Both the position numbers and the translations under genes were made by a program. Shown piece after piece: positions 44,980-58,000 of a DNA stretch of 64,000 nucleotides. How positions within the stretch are numbered: position 1 is the first letter of the stretch; every line of letters starts with the position of its first letter. The notes beneath the pieces are model-generated. The model was not told where the DNA came from, made no database searches, and worked only from the letters and a program-made list of their open reading frames with translations. This DNA is from Turritopsis dohrnii (Eukaryota; Cnidaria; Hydrozoa; Anthoathecata; Oceaniidae): positions 992,001 through 1,056,000 of the forward strand of contig BQMF02000061.1 of assembly GCA_027922465.2 (NCBI GenBank), in the 5' to 3' direction.

Positions 44980-47740
44980 TAGTGTAGTCAAATTAGTGAT
45001 CAGCCCGGAAAAAATTGTTAACTTAGTAAATTTGGTATCAACAGAACCGCAATTTTATGTAGAATAACATATCAAAAATCCTCCGAAAAATATCTTGGGC
45101 AACATTGTTTTTTCGGGCCAAACCCGGCAGGGGGTATTTTGGCCCAGTCGAAAAATGGGTGTTCCGGCCATTTTCTCAAATATGGTCATGTTATATACCG
45201 TTAGAAGCGAAATTTTATTCTGATTACAAAACTCTTAGGCATCGTTAGTTAGAAACCAACAGGGAAAAAGATATGTTCAATTTTCTGAAGCATATTTGCC
45301 TAAATTACTCTCTCTTTATTTCAAGTTTTCTTCAAGTTTTCTTCTTTAAGCAAAAACGTTCGAAATTTTTACAAACGTTCGAAATGTTTGATCTTAACAT
45401 TCGAATTAGAAAGTTCTAAAATGTTAATTAAACAACACGTTTTTTATTTGAGTATGGTGAGATGATTTCAGTGATCACTAATTGAAATAGTTTTTTAAAA
45501 ATGTATTTTTAATTTAATAGTTTTTTCCTTTAGAATCATAAAGATACAGAATAGACCATAAAGATACAGAATAGATAGAGAATAGAATGAAAGTTTATTT
45601 ATAGTGCGTGAACTAAAAGATTGGATCTCCTACTGGTCTGATACATAAAAGTTTAAAGGTGCGTATAAAACAGAATTTCGTGGTTATCTTTGTCAAGGCT
45701 ATTTGAAGGGCTATTTGAAGAATGGAAGAAGTAGCGTCGTTTTCAACAGAGAAATGTGTAATTTGCTTGGAAGATTTTGAAGACGAAAATTCAAAAGTTC
45801 AGATTCGAGAAAAAGCCATAGTATCTATGATCAAGTTTTGTAAATTACGAAATAATGCAAAGTTAAAGAGCAGATATGAGGATTAATCTTCTTTGGCAAA
45901 CAGCAACTACCTTTGGTCTGTCTAGACCAGGTTGGTCTGGCTTTATGCAAACGTATCGACGTGGCGAGTATCCTGGTAAGTCTGATGTAAGTATTTTACC
46001 AATAATTAATCTGAATCCTTCGGATGAGACGTGTATCTATTCGACGTTGCTGTTTGTAATCGAGCAGTGTAAGAAGGGAAATTCGAGAACACCATGTATT
46101 ACGCTTGACCAGCCGTTATGGTTAAAATCAGTGGAAATTGCAACCAAGAAAAGCTTGAAGATTGTTTGTCGCTTAGGAGGGTTTCACACAATGATGAGTT
46201 ACCTAGGTAGCGTTGGATCTGTCATGAAAGGTTCTGGCTTGTCAGAGTGTTTGCAATTAATCTATGGTGAAAATGCAACGTATCATACTGAAAGTGGCAA
46301 GGCTGTATCGAGAGCTTTAAGGGGTCACTTTCTCATTTACGATGCCTTAATGTCAAAGCTTATTAGCGATATCCTTTCACCGAAGACGAAAACATCAAGA
46401 AGTTGTACACATCCTTCATATCTGGAGAAGTAACAACTGAAGAAATCGTAAATTCACCAGATTTGAATCTTCTTGAGAGACGTTTATCCGATAAAAAAGA
46501 TTTCCTGTCCTGTAAATTGAGGACTGCAAAATTATGGATACAGTATATCTACTACATCAATATTCTTAAGCTTTTTATATCAGCAGAGAGAACGGGTGAT
46601 TGGCATTTACGTTTCTGCTGCTACAATTTGCAAAGTTTACTCTCGCAATATTTTGCTTCAGGAAGTATTAGGATTAACTAAGAACCAGATAAATCTGTAG
46701 CGTATGAAAAATAGGGCTGCAGTTTATTTCTTTGTTTTTTATTGACAATGTGAAGAACGTTTTACAAACACATTTATATTGTCAATTTCTATTTATCTGT
46801 TTAACTACAATGGAGGTATTCGTCCTACCCTACACGATTTGCGCTATAACACTTTTATGAAAATGTTGACAACCTCAAAGACTACACTGAAACCTCAGAC
46901 ACTCCCACCAACCAAAAGAGCAATATACTTTCACTCCCTATTGAATGGAAATCATTACAAAATACATCATTGGACCCGACTGAATGGGGTTGGAGATTAA
47001 ATCAGGATACCTACGAACCAATAATGACAGATCTGGAGCCAGCACCTGACAACATCCTTAAATTTATCCGTTGCAACTGTAAATTGTCAAAAAAGAACCT
47101 ATGTGGCACAAACGTTTGTACTTGTCGAAAACATGGTTTGGTATGTGTATCTGCATGTGGAGATTGTCATGGTGTCGATTGTAAGAACTCTGGCTCCTTG
47201 CAAGATCCTAGCGATGCTGCTGTCAATGACGACGATGATGATAATTATGACAATATTTTTACTATCTTAGAGAATGAATTATCATGAATATACCGAACTG
47301 CTTTGAGATATTAAATTCTTCATTTTTTTTAAGGCCCGGGGAAGGGGATGGGGTGGTTGGGATTGGTAATGTTTTTCCTACATGCGACAGAAAATTGATT
47401 ATATCCATTTCCCTGTTGGTTTCTAACTAACGATGCCTAAGAGTTTTGTAATCAGAATAAAATTTCGCTTCTAACGGTATATAACATGACCATATTTGAG
47501 AAAATGGCCGGAACACCCATTTTTCGACTGGGCCAAAATACCCCCGGCCGGGTTTGGCCCGAAAAAACGATGTTGCCCAAGATATTTTTCGGAGGATTTT
47601 TGATATGTTATTCTACATAAAATTGCGGTTCTGTTGATACCAAATTTACTAAGTTAACAATTTTTTCCGGGTTCATCCCGTTTTCATGCTAATTTGACTA
47701 CACTATAGGTGCTTTTCATGCTAATTTGACTACACTATAG
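44980..47740 (+). mobile_element. 2.76-kb DNA transposon with ~290-bp TIRs and CXC-tailed protein
   Basis: The left TIR (44980-45267) and right TIR (47408-47740) are inverted copies, starting TAGTGTAGTCAAATTAG and running through GGAAAAAATTGTTAACTTAG and AAAATGGGTGTTCCGGCCAT to GAAACCAACAGGGAAA. The right end carries an extra duplicated GGTGCTTTTCATGCTAATTT-GACTACACTATA unit. High TIR identity suggests recent activity. The enclosed gene (45722-47287) is deleted and frameshifted, so this is probably a non-autonomous derivative. Confidence 0.85.
45722..47287 (+). pseudogene. CXC-tailed transposon protein, internally deleted
   Basis: Pieces in order: 45722-45886, MEEVASFSTEKCVICLEDFE (CxxC N-terminus); 45876-46433, TFGLSRPGWSGFMQTY, PCITLDQPLWLKSVEI, CRLGGFHTMMSYLGSVGSVM, ESGKAVSRALRGH; 46403-46681, TEEIVNSPDLNLLERRL, FISAERTGDWHLRFC; 46779-46968, FMKMLTTSKTTLKPQTLPPT; and, after a one-base shift, 46970-47287, PTEWGWRLNQDTYEPIMTDL, then the CXC cluster FIRCNCKLSKKNLCGTNVCT and CRKHGLVCVSACGDC, ending in an acidic Asp tract. 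I recognise this as a widespread invertebrate transposon-type family but know no accepted name. The central nuclease-like part seen at 16555-17335 is missing here. Confidence 0.75.
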
Positions 47741-47757
47741 GTGCTTAGTAAAAATTC

Positions 47758-47850
47758 AGCACATTAATTATATGTATATTAATATATATATTAATATATT
47801 AATATATATATTAATATATATTAATATATATTAATATAAATTATTGATAG
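47758..47850. repeat. AT-rich palindromic microsatellite
   Basis: TATATTAATA repeated about eight times with variable spacing; self-complementary and likely unstable. It separates the CXC element from PLE-3. Confidence 0.85.
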
Positions 47851-48860
47851 AATATTCTATCAATAATTTGGAATATTTGTATACTACAGTAAAATGCACA
47901 AAAAGTTGTGCGAAGTTTTTTCGTGACATTACAAAAAATGGTGCAAGAAGCCAAAACTGGTAAAAGTCTCTTACATAAAAGTTGCAAGATGCCATTTTGA
48001 GAAAATACTAATCTATGTTTATATTCATCAGCTATAAAACTATTGTAATTAGAATAGACCCCACTAAAAGTGACTTTCCAATAAAGTGATGTTATAAATT
48101 TTCCATTACTACGACTAACATTAATGTCAAGAAAGGAAATACAATCATTTTCAACCTCAGACGTAAAAGAAATATTGGTGTGCTGTTTGTTCAAGTACTC
48201 CTTGAACTTGATGACATGGTCAGGAGACGAGAACAAAACAAAAACATCATCAACATTATCTTCTGTAATAAACAGGTTTAAACTCTTTAGGACTTTAGGA
48301 CAACCATGTTTTCTCATAATGACATAAAAATGCATTAGCTAAACTGGGTCCCAGAGGAGAGCCCAAAATACCAAATTTAGAGCCAGTGGGAGCATTCAAA
48401 ATTAGCAATATAATCAGAATAGTTTAGGTCTTTAGGTGGAACAGCAAAATTTAGTCCCTTCCATAAATTTTTGATGACGACATTGGGATTATGACCAGCA
48501 ATAGAAGCAACAATTCCAAGGTTTAAAGTCTTTTTGTTTTGGGTATTATACACCTTCTTTAGTGTATGATCATTTTGACAAAGGAATAAGCAGCAGACAT
48601 GACCAAAGTCAATCCGATTCAACTTTTGATTTAAGCCATTCTTTACCAGATTAATTTCTCTCTTCAAGAAGCGTAACCTAGACTTGTTACTTATTTCTTG
48701 TTTGAGCAAACAATTTTGACAGATGCTCTAGATCTTCTTATTGACTTCAAGAACTTTGGTATGATGTAATTTTTCTGACATGTTTCCCAAAAGTCTAAGT
48801 CTAATTCACACGTGCGAAGGCGAAAATCAATCTTCTCTTAACTTCGGTCTTGATGCACAA
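47851..48860 (-). pseudogene. PLE-3: decayed Penelope-type reverse transcriptase with internal deletion
   Basis: Minus-strand pieces: RTCELDLDFWETCQKN and IIPKFLKS (48860-48730); LWKGLNFAVPPKDLNYSDYI (48377-48470); then GSKFGILGSPLGPSLANAFL (about 48365-48305), which is motif B; then NVDDVFVLFSSPDHVIKFKE with VDD of motif C; and CISFLDINVSRSNGKF, KVTFSGVYSNYNSFI. Motif A has been deleted between the second and third pieces, and the endonuclease end is not recognisable. This RT belongs to a different PLE type than PLE-1 and PLE-2. Confidence 0.75.
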
Positions 48861-48870
48861 CTTCAACTAT

Positions 48871-50719
48871 AATTGTGACTGTCCATGGGAACAAAAGTAC
48901 ATTCGATTTACCGATATGCGCAAATTACCGGTAATTTTACCGGTAACTTAAGATTTTTTTAGCGATTACCGGTAATTATAATTTTTTATCGATAAATTTA
49001 CCGCTTTACCGATAATTACCGGTATCGTAATGTAATGTAAAAAAATACCTAATGTGATTTACCGGTAGCGTCTCAGACGTAAGGTAAAGTGGCTAATCGA
49101 TAGTGATAACATGTTTTCGAAAATGTTAATGTTTGTTTATACTAATTCCGCCATTTTTAAGACCCAGTCAAGTCATAAATTACCTAAATCGTTGGTTGTT
49201 CAAATATGTTTCTTTCTTGTTTTTAGTCATGATGAAGTAATTGATGTCAATAAACTCTGAAACAAAACAAATCACCTGCTCATGAATTAGACAGTTGAAA
49301 GATCTTTTAAAAGAAAGGATGATGTGTCGAAAATTTATTAATGATTTTTTTCTTCATAGGTTTAAATCTTCCATTTAAAAAGACTGCGTTATTCAATTAT
49401 TATAATAAACAGGGAAATTTTTGTAACAGCCCTTTGGTAATCTATACTCTTTTTATGTATATATTACAGGTAACATTCGTTTGTGTATCAAAATCAACTC
49501 GTTACCTGGTTCTCATTCAGCTGAAAATAAGAGATAAAACAGTTTGTTCGAAATTTGGCAATAATAAAAACCGTCCGCTCTAATTCTATTAAGTTATTTT
49601 TGTAAATCCCATGACGAAAACTTTTATTTTTATTTTCCTCAGGGAAAGTCAGCTGAGACTTATTTTATTCAACAGAATTTCGCCTTCAACAAGTGGAGAT
49701 GTGTCCTTAAAGAATCGATCATATCGCAACGTTTTTAGTGATCTTTATTCACTTTTGTAACTTTATTCAGATAATATCCGGATAAAGAGTGAATTTGGGA
49801 AAAAACAAAATGAAAACATTTTAACGTCGGCTTGACGAGTTGCAAAAGTTCTCTTTTGAAATACTCACCTTCGTTTAAACATTAATACTACCTGTTTCCT
49901 ACAGTTTTTCATCATAAGGTTTACGTGGAAGATTGTCTGAAAGCTCAGGGCTCCAAAACTCTCTCATGTCCTGGCTGTAAAGCTTGCGTGGGTGCGGACT
50001 CTTCTCGCAGTAGTCAATGTTGATGATGGACAGTCGGAAAACCTGTGGCAAGGTTCCAAATGATAGTTCCTCTGTCCGTCCGAGTCTCATTGTCATACAA
50101 CAGTCGAGCATAAGAGTGTTAGCATGAAGTGATGGAACCAACGTAATTTTCCTTGTACAACCTTTCGAAGACCTTTACTGCAATAGCATTAATATTTTAG
50201 TCGAAAGATCCTGGGAACTAAATGCTAAAATTTGGTTTCATGCTACTACAAAAACATGTATACAAGAAAACATTAGGAAGATCGTTTATTTTCTTTGCAG
50301 TGCATATTCATCTAAAAACATTCGATTACTGAACATTCGATGTGAATTCTTTGACGACTTTTAAGTATCCCGGAGGTAAAATGATTTTCAAATTATTACG
50401 CTACGGTAATGTATAACACCATATATAAACGATAACTTAGGCATAATAGCTCTTAAAGCTATCTCTTTTCTCGTTTTAAAAACTACCATAGTTCACACTT
50501 TACCAATAAAATTGGATCGATTTAGATTTACCGGTAAATTTACCGATAAAAGTATTGATCAATTTGTGTACCGGTAATTACCGATAATATAATTAGTTTA
50601 CCGGTATAATGAAAATTTTACCGGTAAAAATATCGATACTACATCTTTAGCGGTAAAAACACCGGTATATTTTACCGGTAAAACGAAATGTACTTTTTTT
50701 CCCATGGACGGTCACAATT
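48871..50719. mobile_element. 1.85-kb TIR element with TTACCGGTAA arrays at both ends
   Basis: TIRs AATTGTGACTGTCCATGGGA-ACAAAAGTACATT (from 48871) and its complement (ending 50719, CCGTCCATGGG variant). Just inside both ends (48905-49080 and 50515-50690) are many copies of ACCGGTAA or its complement TTACCGGT, alternating with TTACCGATAA variants. These look like multiple binding sites for a transposase. No transposase gene is present; the middle carries a coding-like fragment at 49899-50170. Confidence 0.8.
49899..50170 (-). pseudogene. Coding-like fragment carried inside the TTACCGGTAA element
   Basis: An open minus frame of about 88 codons ending at 49899 with balanced composition (pieces RKITLVPSLHANTLMLD, MRLGRTEELSFGTLPQVFRL, SPHPRKLYSQDMREFW) and higher GC than the element around it. 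I do not recognise it. It has no start, promoter or splice partner, so it is probably a captured host-gene or transposon exon. Confidence 0.4.
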
Positions 50720-52075
50720 GTTAAAAAGGTGTTTGTTAAAAAAAATTTTTTTTCATATCCGTATGTGCCGAAAGCTTATATGTTATGTTGAATAATGTGA
50801 ATGAACATGTCATAATGAAATTTGACTTTCCCCGTACAATAAATCATGCAACCTCTTTCTGCATTCACTGACTTTTATCAATTTCTAGCTGCTGAAACGA
50901 AAGAAGGAATACAACTTTGAAATGAGAAAAGACTTCTTTTCCCAAAAAAACAAATCTGTAACAACAATATCATCGTAAGTCACTGTCATATATCTTTGAT
51001 TGTCTCATTCGACATTCACCCCTGGAACCATTGTTCTACGGGTGTGATTTTTCAGAGTTCACTTTTCTGGAAGTGAGAGAAATAGCTGGAAGTTTGTGAA
51101 GTATTTTTTGTGAAAACACTTAAAATTTTCAAGCACTAAAAGTAGAAAATCCTAAAAAAGAAAAATGTCACGTATACAAAATGTTGCGAAAGTTGTGAGC
51201 ATCTCGTGAGAACTTTGTGCTCTCTACTTTTTGCGCACACACCTTTTTGTGCCTGGTATATTTGTCAGAGTCTATGTATATCTAAGTCATTTAATTATGG
51301 TTGGGGCTATGATGATTTTTTTTTCGTTGGTTGACAGGTTTCAAAATCTTTTTTCAAATAAAGTAGAACAACAATACCAAAGCAACTTTAATTATTCCAC
51401 CAAACAAGTTGTTTGTTTTTGAATCTGTATTGTTGTCTAGTAGAAAAGTGCTTGGGAATATGCCTGCATATCATGCAGCTTACTTGCACATATTTTATAT
51501 GAGCAAGTAAAATCTGCCATGAGGCTGGCTACTCTTATTTCTTGAGGTTTTTTCAGCCTGAATTGTTCTTATTTTATTCTAAGCATGAAGTCACTAATTT
51601 CAAATTTCTGTCCCACTTTGTTCTAATTTTTGGATTTTACATTAATAATGAATCTGTTTAGAACCATATTATGCTACAATATTCTTGTGCTTGTTGTGCA
51701 GCTACAAGAGCAGGTATTAATGGAACAAAACAGATTTAATGTGCCTTCAGAAAGAACTGCAAGAAAACCCACATTCTGAACTGTCTTTATTGTAAAAAGA
51801 TCATGTTCATTTTGTTCTTAATTTCTGAAGCATTTTATTTATTTTAACTTTTTCCATCTCAAATTGTTCTTATTTTATTGGGTTTTTTCAGCTAAATCTA
51901 AGGCTTGTGTTCTTATAAAATTGTTCTGATAGGAAAAGTGTGTACTAAGATTCGCCCCATATAAAACTTACCAAACTTTATTTGTTGTAAAAAAGATGTA
52001 TATATGTGACTGCCTTTGTTACTTTTCTCAGAATTAAAACTATCAATAAAAATGTAAATAGGTAACTCTGCAATC
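50720..52075. other. 5' flank of ATG2
   Basis: No gene seen. TTGTTCTTATTTTATT occurs twice (51567 and 51856) in a loosely repeated roughly 290-base stretch. The promoter and 5' UTR of ATG2 should lie here, but no specific element stands out. Confidence 0.4.
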
Positions 52076-55000
52076 ATGCCATGGTATTTCCCTTGGTCTG
52101 AGTCTATCAAAAAAAGAGCATGTCGTTACTTGCTGCAGCATTATTTGGGAGACTTTCTAAAAGAGAAACTCGACCTTGATCAACTTACTGTTGATTTATA
52201 TAATGGAAAAGGGACAGTCACCAATGTTCCGTTGGATGTTTGGGTATGTATAATTTTTACCTATATAATATTTATATTGCCTATTTTAATATTTATAGAT
52301 GTTTGGAATATCTTTATTGAACTAAATAAAATAGGGCAAAAAACATTTCCCATATCCAAAGAAAATCAATTTCTTACAAGATTTTACAAGCTGATTTTGA
52401 GAGACAAGAGCATACCATAAAATGATCCTCATGGCTAAGTATTACACGTAATTTACATAATACTAAAAATAAAGTGTGATTGCTTTCTTATTTTTCGTAA
52501 TATACTAAAAATGAAGGTTAGTCTCACTATGTGCTACGATGTTATGGCTTATTAGAATTTATTCAATGTTTGTGAAACTGTTCTAAAAATATTTCACAAC
52601 ACAAGATTGTTGCATAAAACTTTTAACTTGGTTTTATCCTATAAGATATATCAGATTAAAATAAGTAGTTGTTCAGATAGTTGATGTACTATAACATTGT
52701 ATACCATTGTACTATCTTACTATCAGAGTGCATTAAGCTGTGATATTGTCACATAATAGGGAGTTTACTGTGATGGCCACATAAACCCAAAATAGCAAAA
52801 TGTTTAGGGTACTAGCAAATGAAAGTTAAGGGAACTTATTTTTGTCAGAGAAATTAGTTAATTACTGAGAACTAATAACAAAAGAGCAGCTAAGATACAA
52901 CAACATCTAGGAAAGATTAAGCTGTATTATAACGCCTTATAACTCTATTATCAGTACGACTTAAACATGACTTTCCATGGTGTGTGTAGAATGTAAGAAC
53001 CTGATAATGATGTCATTATTCTACAAGGTCTTTGTCACATAGAAAACAAAACGTTTATTGAAATTATGATGCTGTCCTCGTCCTCGTTGATTACGTAAAC
53101 TCCCTGTTGACTCTGTGACAGGGATTTGAGCCTATGGCCATTGGGATCACACAACTGGTCTTTATCCCATACGGCACATCAATAGGACTTCCCTAATAAG
53201 ATTATTAAGAACATTACCACAACTAACGTGTACCTTAAACCCTCTTGTATCCCATCTGATCACTGAAATTTCTGTGCTATATTTTTAGTCCTTAAATGAG
53301 ATGCTTGGAAATGGTGGCATTCCTTTGGAATTAATTGATGGTTTTATATCCAGCATCTCTGTATCGGTTCCTTGGAAAGCATTGTTAAGTGATAGTTGCG
53401 AGATTGAAATACATGGACTTAACCTAACGTTTGCACCAAAACAAAATGCTGAAGGTTTGGAGCTGTTTCATTTTGGTTTTTTTGTTGTTTTTTTTTTGAA
53501 AAAAGTCATGAAACATGAATGTTGATATTTTTGGTGTTTGTTAATTTTTATATAGGAAGCTTAATCGATAGCACATATTCATGGAGTTCCATGACAACCA
53601 GTATGCAGTTGGCTCAGGAATGTCTACGGCAAGAGCATATTGATGAAGTTCATGCTAATCAGTCTTTTGAAGGGCTAGAAGCTTTTGCTCAAACCATAGA
53701 ATCAGGTAAGGTTTGCTTCTTTTGCTGTTCATAAGTGTATAATGAAAAGAAAATGTCAAAATCTGTCCAAATTCTTTTCACTTATATTAGTGCTGGCTCG
53801 AGTCAGGTTATCATTTGTTGACACGTTCATACGACTGGAGCACATTCCATTGCATGCAACGACTGGTGTGGGAATTGAGTTACATATTGATCGGTATGTA
53901 TTTATGATTGATCTGATTCATGAACTAGTGTTGAAGAATTCGCCATAATAGTTTATTTTGTAGTTTAGTCGGTGTGAAAAAAAGAGGCAGTTTAGCATTT
54001 CTTCTAATTCTGTGTTGCGTGTTAGCTTTGGTTTAAATGCGACATGTACACACACAATATTTCATAATTGTGCAAAGCGTTTCACATTATGCAAAAAAAC
54101 TGCTACCATTTTGTTTGTCCTGTGCAAAAATTAAATGAACTAAGGTGGTTTTAGTATCATAGTCAAGGATAGATTGATTCTTTGGATGAAATTTAGTTTG
54201 TTCACTCTGGTATACCCTTCTATAATGTTGGCATATCCATTGAAGTTAATATGCTAGGGTATTACCATCATCCACCCACTTTGTGCCTAGTGGCACATAA
54301 AGCCTTTACGGAGCACTTTGGTTAGCTGCTGCAGTCCTGACTTCAGGCCATGATTTCCATCTTGCTTTTTTACTTTCTTTTCTTTCTTTCTCGACAATGC
54401 ATCTCTAGGTGGTCTTTGGTCTTTTTTTTTTTCCCTTCTGGTGTCATTGCTATCTTGCAGTCGTTTTTCTGATCATGCCACACTGTGTTCAATCATCTTT
54501 CATCTCTGAAGTTTAACTTCCTCACTGAATGGCTTCATTTCAGCTATCTCTAGTAGGTCTTTAGTGCATGTGATTTTTCCATGCATTGTATGCATCGATT
54601 ATGGAATACATCGACTGCCTTACTGTCTCCTTTGTTCTTTTCCTATGTATGCCCTCTCCATCATTTGGAAGTCACTCCTCTACTCCTCCTTTACTCCTCC
54701 TTGCCCTTCCTCTTCTAGTTCATGATACCTAATTCTGAGACGGATGGCAAAGGTCTTTAAGATGTTTTCAGTCTTCAGTTTTGCTATATCATGCTTGATT
54801 CTGGTGCTTTTTCTGTCCTTTTGTTGCTTATTCTTCGTACCTGCATACTTTTGTGTCATGCACTGAACTCTTGAATTTCTTATTGATAACAGTGTGGTCA
54901 TCTGATTCCTGATCTTCCCATGTTACTTTGTGGATATATCTTTATGTTGGAACAGAATTCCAGTTATGACCAGTTCATTCAAATTCCATACTTCAAGCAG

Positions 55001-58000
55001 ATTTTCTCTGTTTTATTCAGCCTTCTAAGTCTGTGTTTGCCCATTTTGGCAATCATGTCTCCTGTTAGCATGTCATGTTTGTCTAGTAAATCTTGTGGTC
55101 CCATGTAGAAGTTGTCCTGTTCTTGCTCTTCTGCATCTTCTGTGAGTGACATCATTTCGATGTGATTTATAAACATGATTTAGAACTGGGAAGAGTACGT
55201 TGTTTTGGACATTGTAAAATGCAGTGTCTGAAATGAATTGTATATTTATTATTTTCAACATTTCGTATATATGCGGTTGAACGTGTTACCAGAATAAAGT
55301 ACAGATGCAGCTTACAGCAAATTTCCCACTCCATAACTATTTATAAATGGTTGATATCTCCACAAATGGACGTGATTATTTTGGCATTTCATTTGGACAA
55401 TAAGAAGAGTACCCCGAGTTTTATTTTTGGTGATCATTGTTTCAGAGAAGCACGCAAAGCATCTAAACAACTGCAATAATGTATAAAGATTATACATTTT
55501 AGTTCGCCTGGATAAAAGCTCTCTTCATATATTTGATGGTAATAATTTTGCTTAATAAGGGCCATTATCTGAGACAAGAATCTTTCCTCAAAATATTCTG
55601 CTTAAATTTTTTCAACAACAGAACAAATCACTCTCAACAACAACAAGATTTAAAATAAACAGAAGCTTTTCGTTATAATCATCATAAGTGCTACAGTAAA
55701 ATGAAGATGATTTTACTATGGCGATTATTTATAAAAATAAACAAACCTGTCTACCTTTTCTTATGCTTTAAAAAAACCTTTGCATAAGGCTCACTCAGGA
55801 CAGCTTGTTTTTTTTTTTTTTGTAAGCTGCCAATTTACTTGAAATTTACTTTGAAACTTTTGTGAATGATAATGTGAAATATTTATTGCAGTTCATTTCT
55901 TTTTTTGTATGTAAAAACCCTCCAAAAATTGAAATAGTTTATTTTATTTTGTTTTTCTGTGCATTTCAATAGCAAAAAAAAACAAAAAAGTTTGAGTAAA
56001 GTTTGTGATGATTTAACTGATAAAATTTAACCAAATATTCTTTTCCAAATTTCATCTGTCCTGTTGTTTCCTACTTAATGTATGGATCATTGAAGTTTTG
56101 TGAAGGTTAGCTGAGCAATCAATCAATCAATCATTAGTTCAAAATAGACAGATGTACTGCCTTTTTTGTTAATCTTCTGGTATTGAGTTCTAACTCCAGT
56201 ACTGGGCTCTACGTGTTTTAAATTTTTAGTTTCTGTATTGCATTTAGTGGAAAAGATCAATGCCATCATATAATTTCATAACCTTCTCCAAAATATTGGA
56301 ACTGATTTGTTCGAATTGTACATAAAATAAATATTGTTCCCATTGCCAACATACCTATTAGAAGTCCTGGATCCACATCTGATTTACGTGATTCACTTGA
56401 TAACTGTAGATCTCATTTACATTTATTTTCTTGAATATTTTAATGAATGGTTGTTTACCTAGGATTGATTACTGGGATCTTTCTCACGAAGAAGTTGGCC
56501 AGGAAAGTACTCCTCAGCACAGTGTCTACGAACCTGTTGCTGTATCCATTAAAAATTTTCAAATGGTTGGAATTAACATCTTTGTTGACGAATTTCCTAA
56601 GCATAAACGAACACGTTTACGAGAGTCGGTTCATGGCGATGATGAGGACCTCCCTATTAAAAGATGCCATGATACTGTTTCATGCGCTGCTCAGGGAATA
56701 TATGTCGAGCGCAACTTTTCATCTGATAAAAATTGTTTTTCTGGCTTGTTACCTAAAGTTAAAGTCCTATCTTCATGTGGAAAACAAAATCTGAAAGTGA
56801 AACTGAAGCAAAATGAAGAATTGCCTGGTCCGAAGGTTTTTATTTTTGTTGTCTTCTCATCTTTGCAAGTTGTTTTTATTAGAATCCGTAACTCTTCACT
56901 TGTATGTGACTGTAATAGCAAACTAAAATGATTTTTTTTAGATTGACATGGACTACTCTCTTGCTGGTTTAAACATATTTATCACTCCTCGTCAACTTCA
57001 TTTAGTTATAGATGCATTAACAGCCATTCCAGAATCAACAGGTAAAGTACTTGTAGTTTATCCATCCATCATAACATCTGTTTAATTTAAAGCTTAATGC
57101 TTTCTTTTGTTCTTATTTTTTGTGTTTTGAGTACTTATCTTTTGGGTTTTGGGCTAATATAAGGTGTAAATTGACACAAACAGATTCACATTCATAAAAT
57201 TGTCTTAATTTTGTTAATTAGCTCACGTGTAACAAAGAAAGTTACATTTTCTTCTATAGTCTGTTTATCATGATACAGGTTCTTCACATGGTGACCATCA
57301 AAATACTGAAAAGGAATATTCATTTCGATCCAAAATGCGTGAAATGAAGAGTGAAGATTATATGAAAGTAGAGGAATCACTTCAAAATCAGTTTCACAGT
57401 ATTGAGACTTCTTCATGGAAGCAAACATTGGATAGTTTGAAATCTGTTGGCAATACGTCATCCAGCAGTCTCGGTCACCCATCAACTGGAAGTGAAGAAG
57501 AAGAATTTTTTTCAATGACAGATTTCCCACTTCCTGCCCTCGGACAACCAACTTTACTTAATACAATGAAACAACATAACATAACTTCGAATGTTGCTCT
57601 TGAAGCCGTTAGTTTCTCCCCTACGTCACCAAGGTCCACTCTAAGTAATATCAGTCTTGGAGGTAGCAGTAGTTCTCTTAGCACAAAAGGTGTGAATAGT
57701 TTCAGTTCCTATAATTTGTTTAATAATGCTGTGTTTGTAACTACTTTCTTTTACACGAAATTTCTATTGGTAGGTACACTGACTGAAAGAGCCAGTACAG
57801 TTTTTCGAGCATCATCGGCTGGCTCTTCTGGTGTGTATTCTTGATTTCACTGGCTGTTGTTTTGATTTGCAATGTTACTAGTATGAATTTTTATTCCAAA
57901 GGTCCAAAATTTACCCATGGATTTGCTTCACCTCAAAACAACCCAAATGTTGGCTTAGCTGGTGTGAGTGCACTCGATGAATCAGTTGATATCACACACG

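Noticed and set aside
47758..47850. AT-palindrome array as a replication origin or CRISPR-like repeat
   Set aside because: Simple TATATTAATA microsatellite without spacers or nearby genes of such systems; the window is a eukaryotic nuclear region.
56447..56794. 115-codon plus frame overlapping ATG2 exon 5
   Set aside because: It is an out-of-frame shadow of the exon; the true frame joins the preceding exon in phase 2 and carries ATG2-like sequence.
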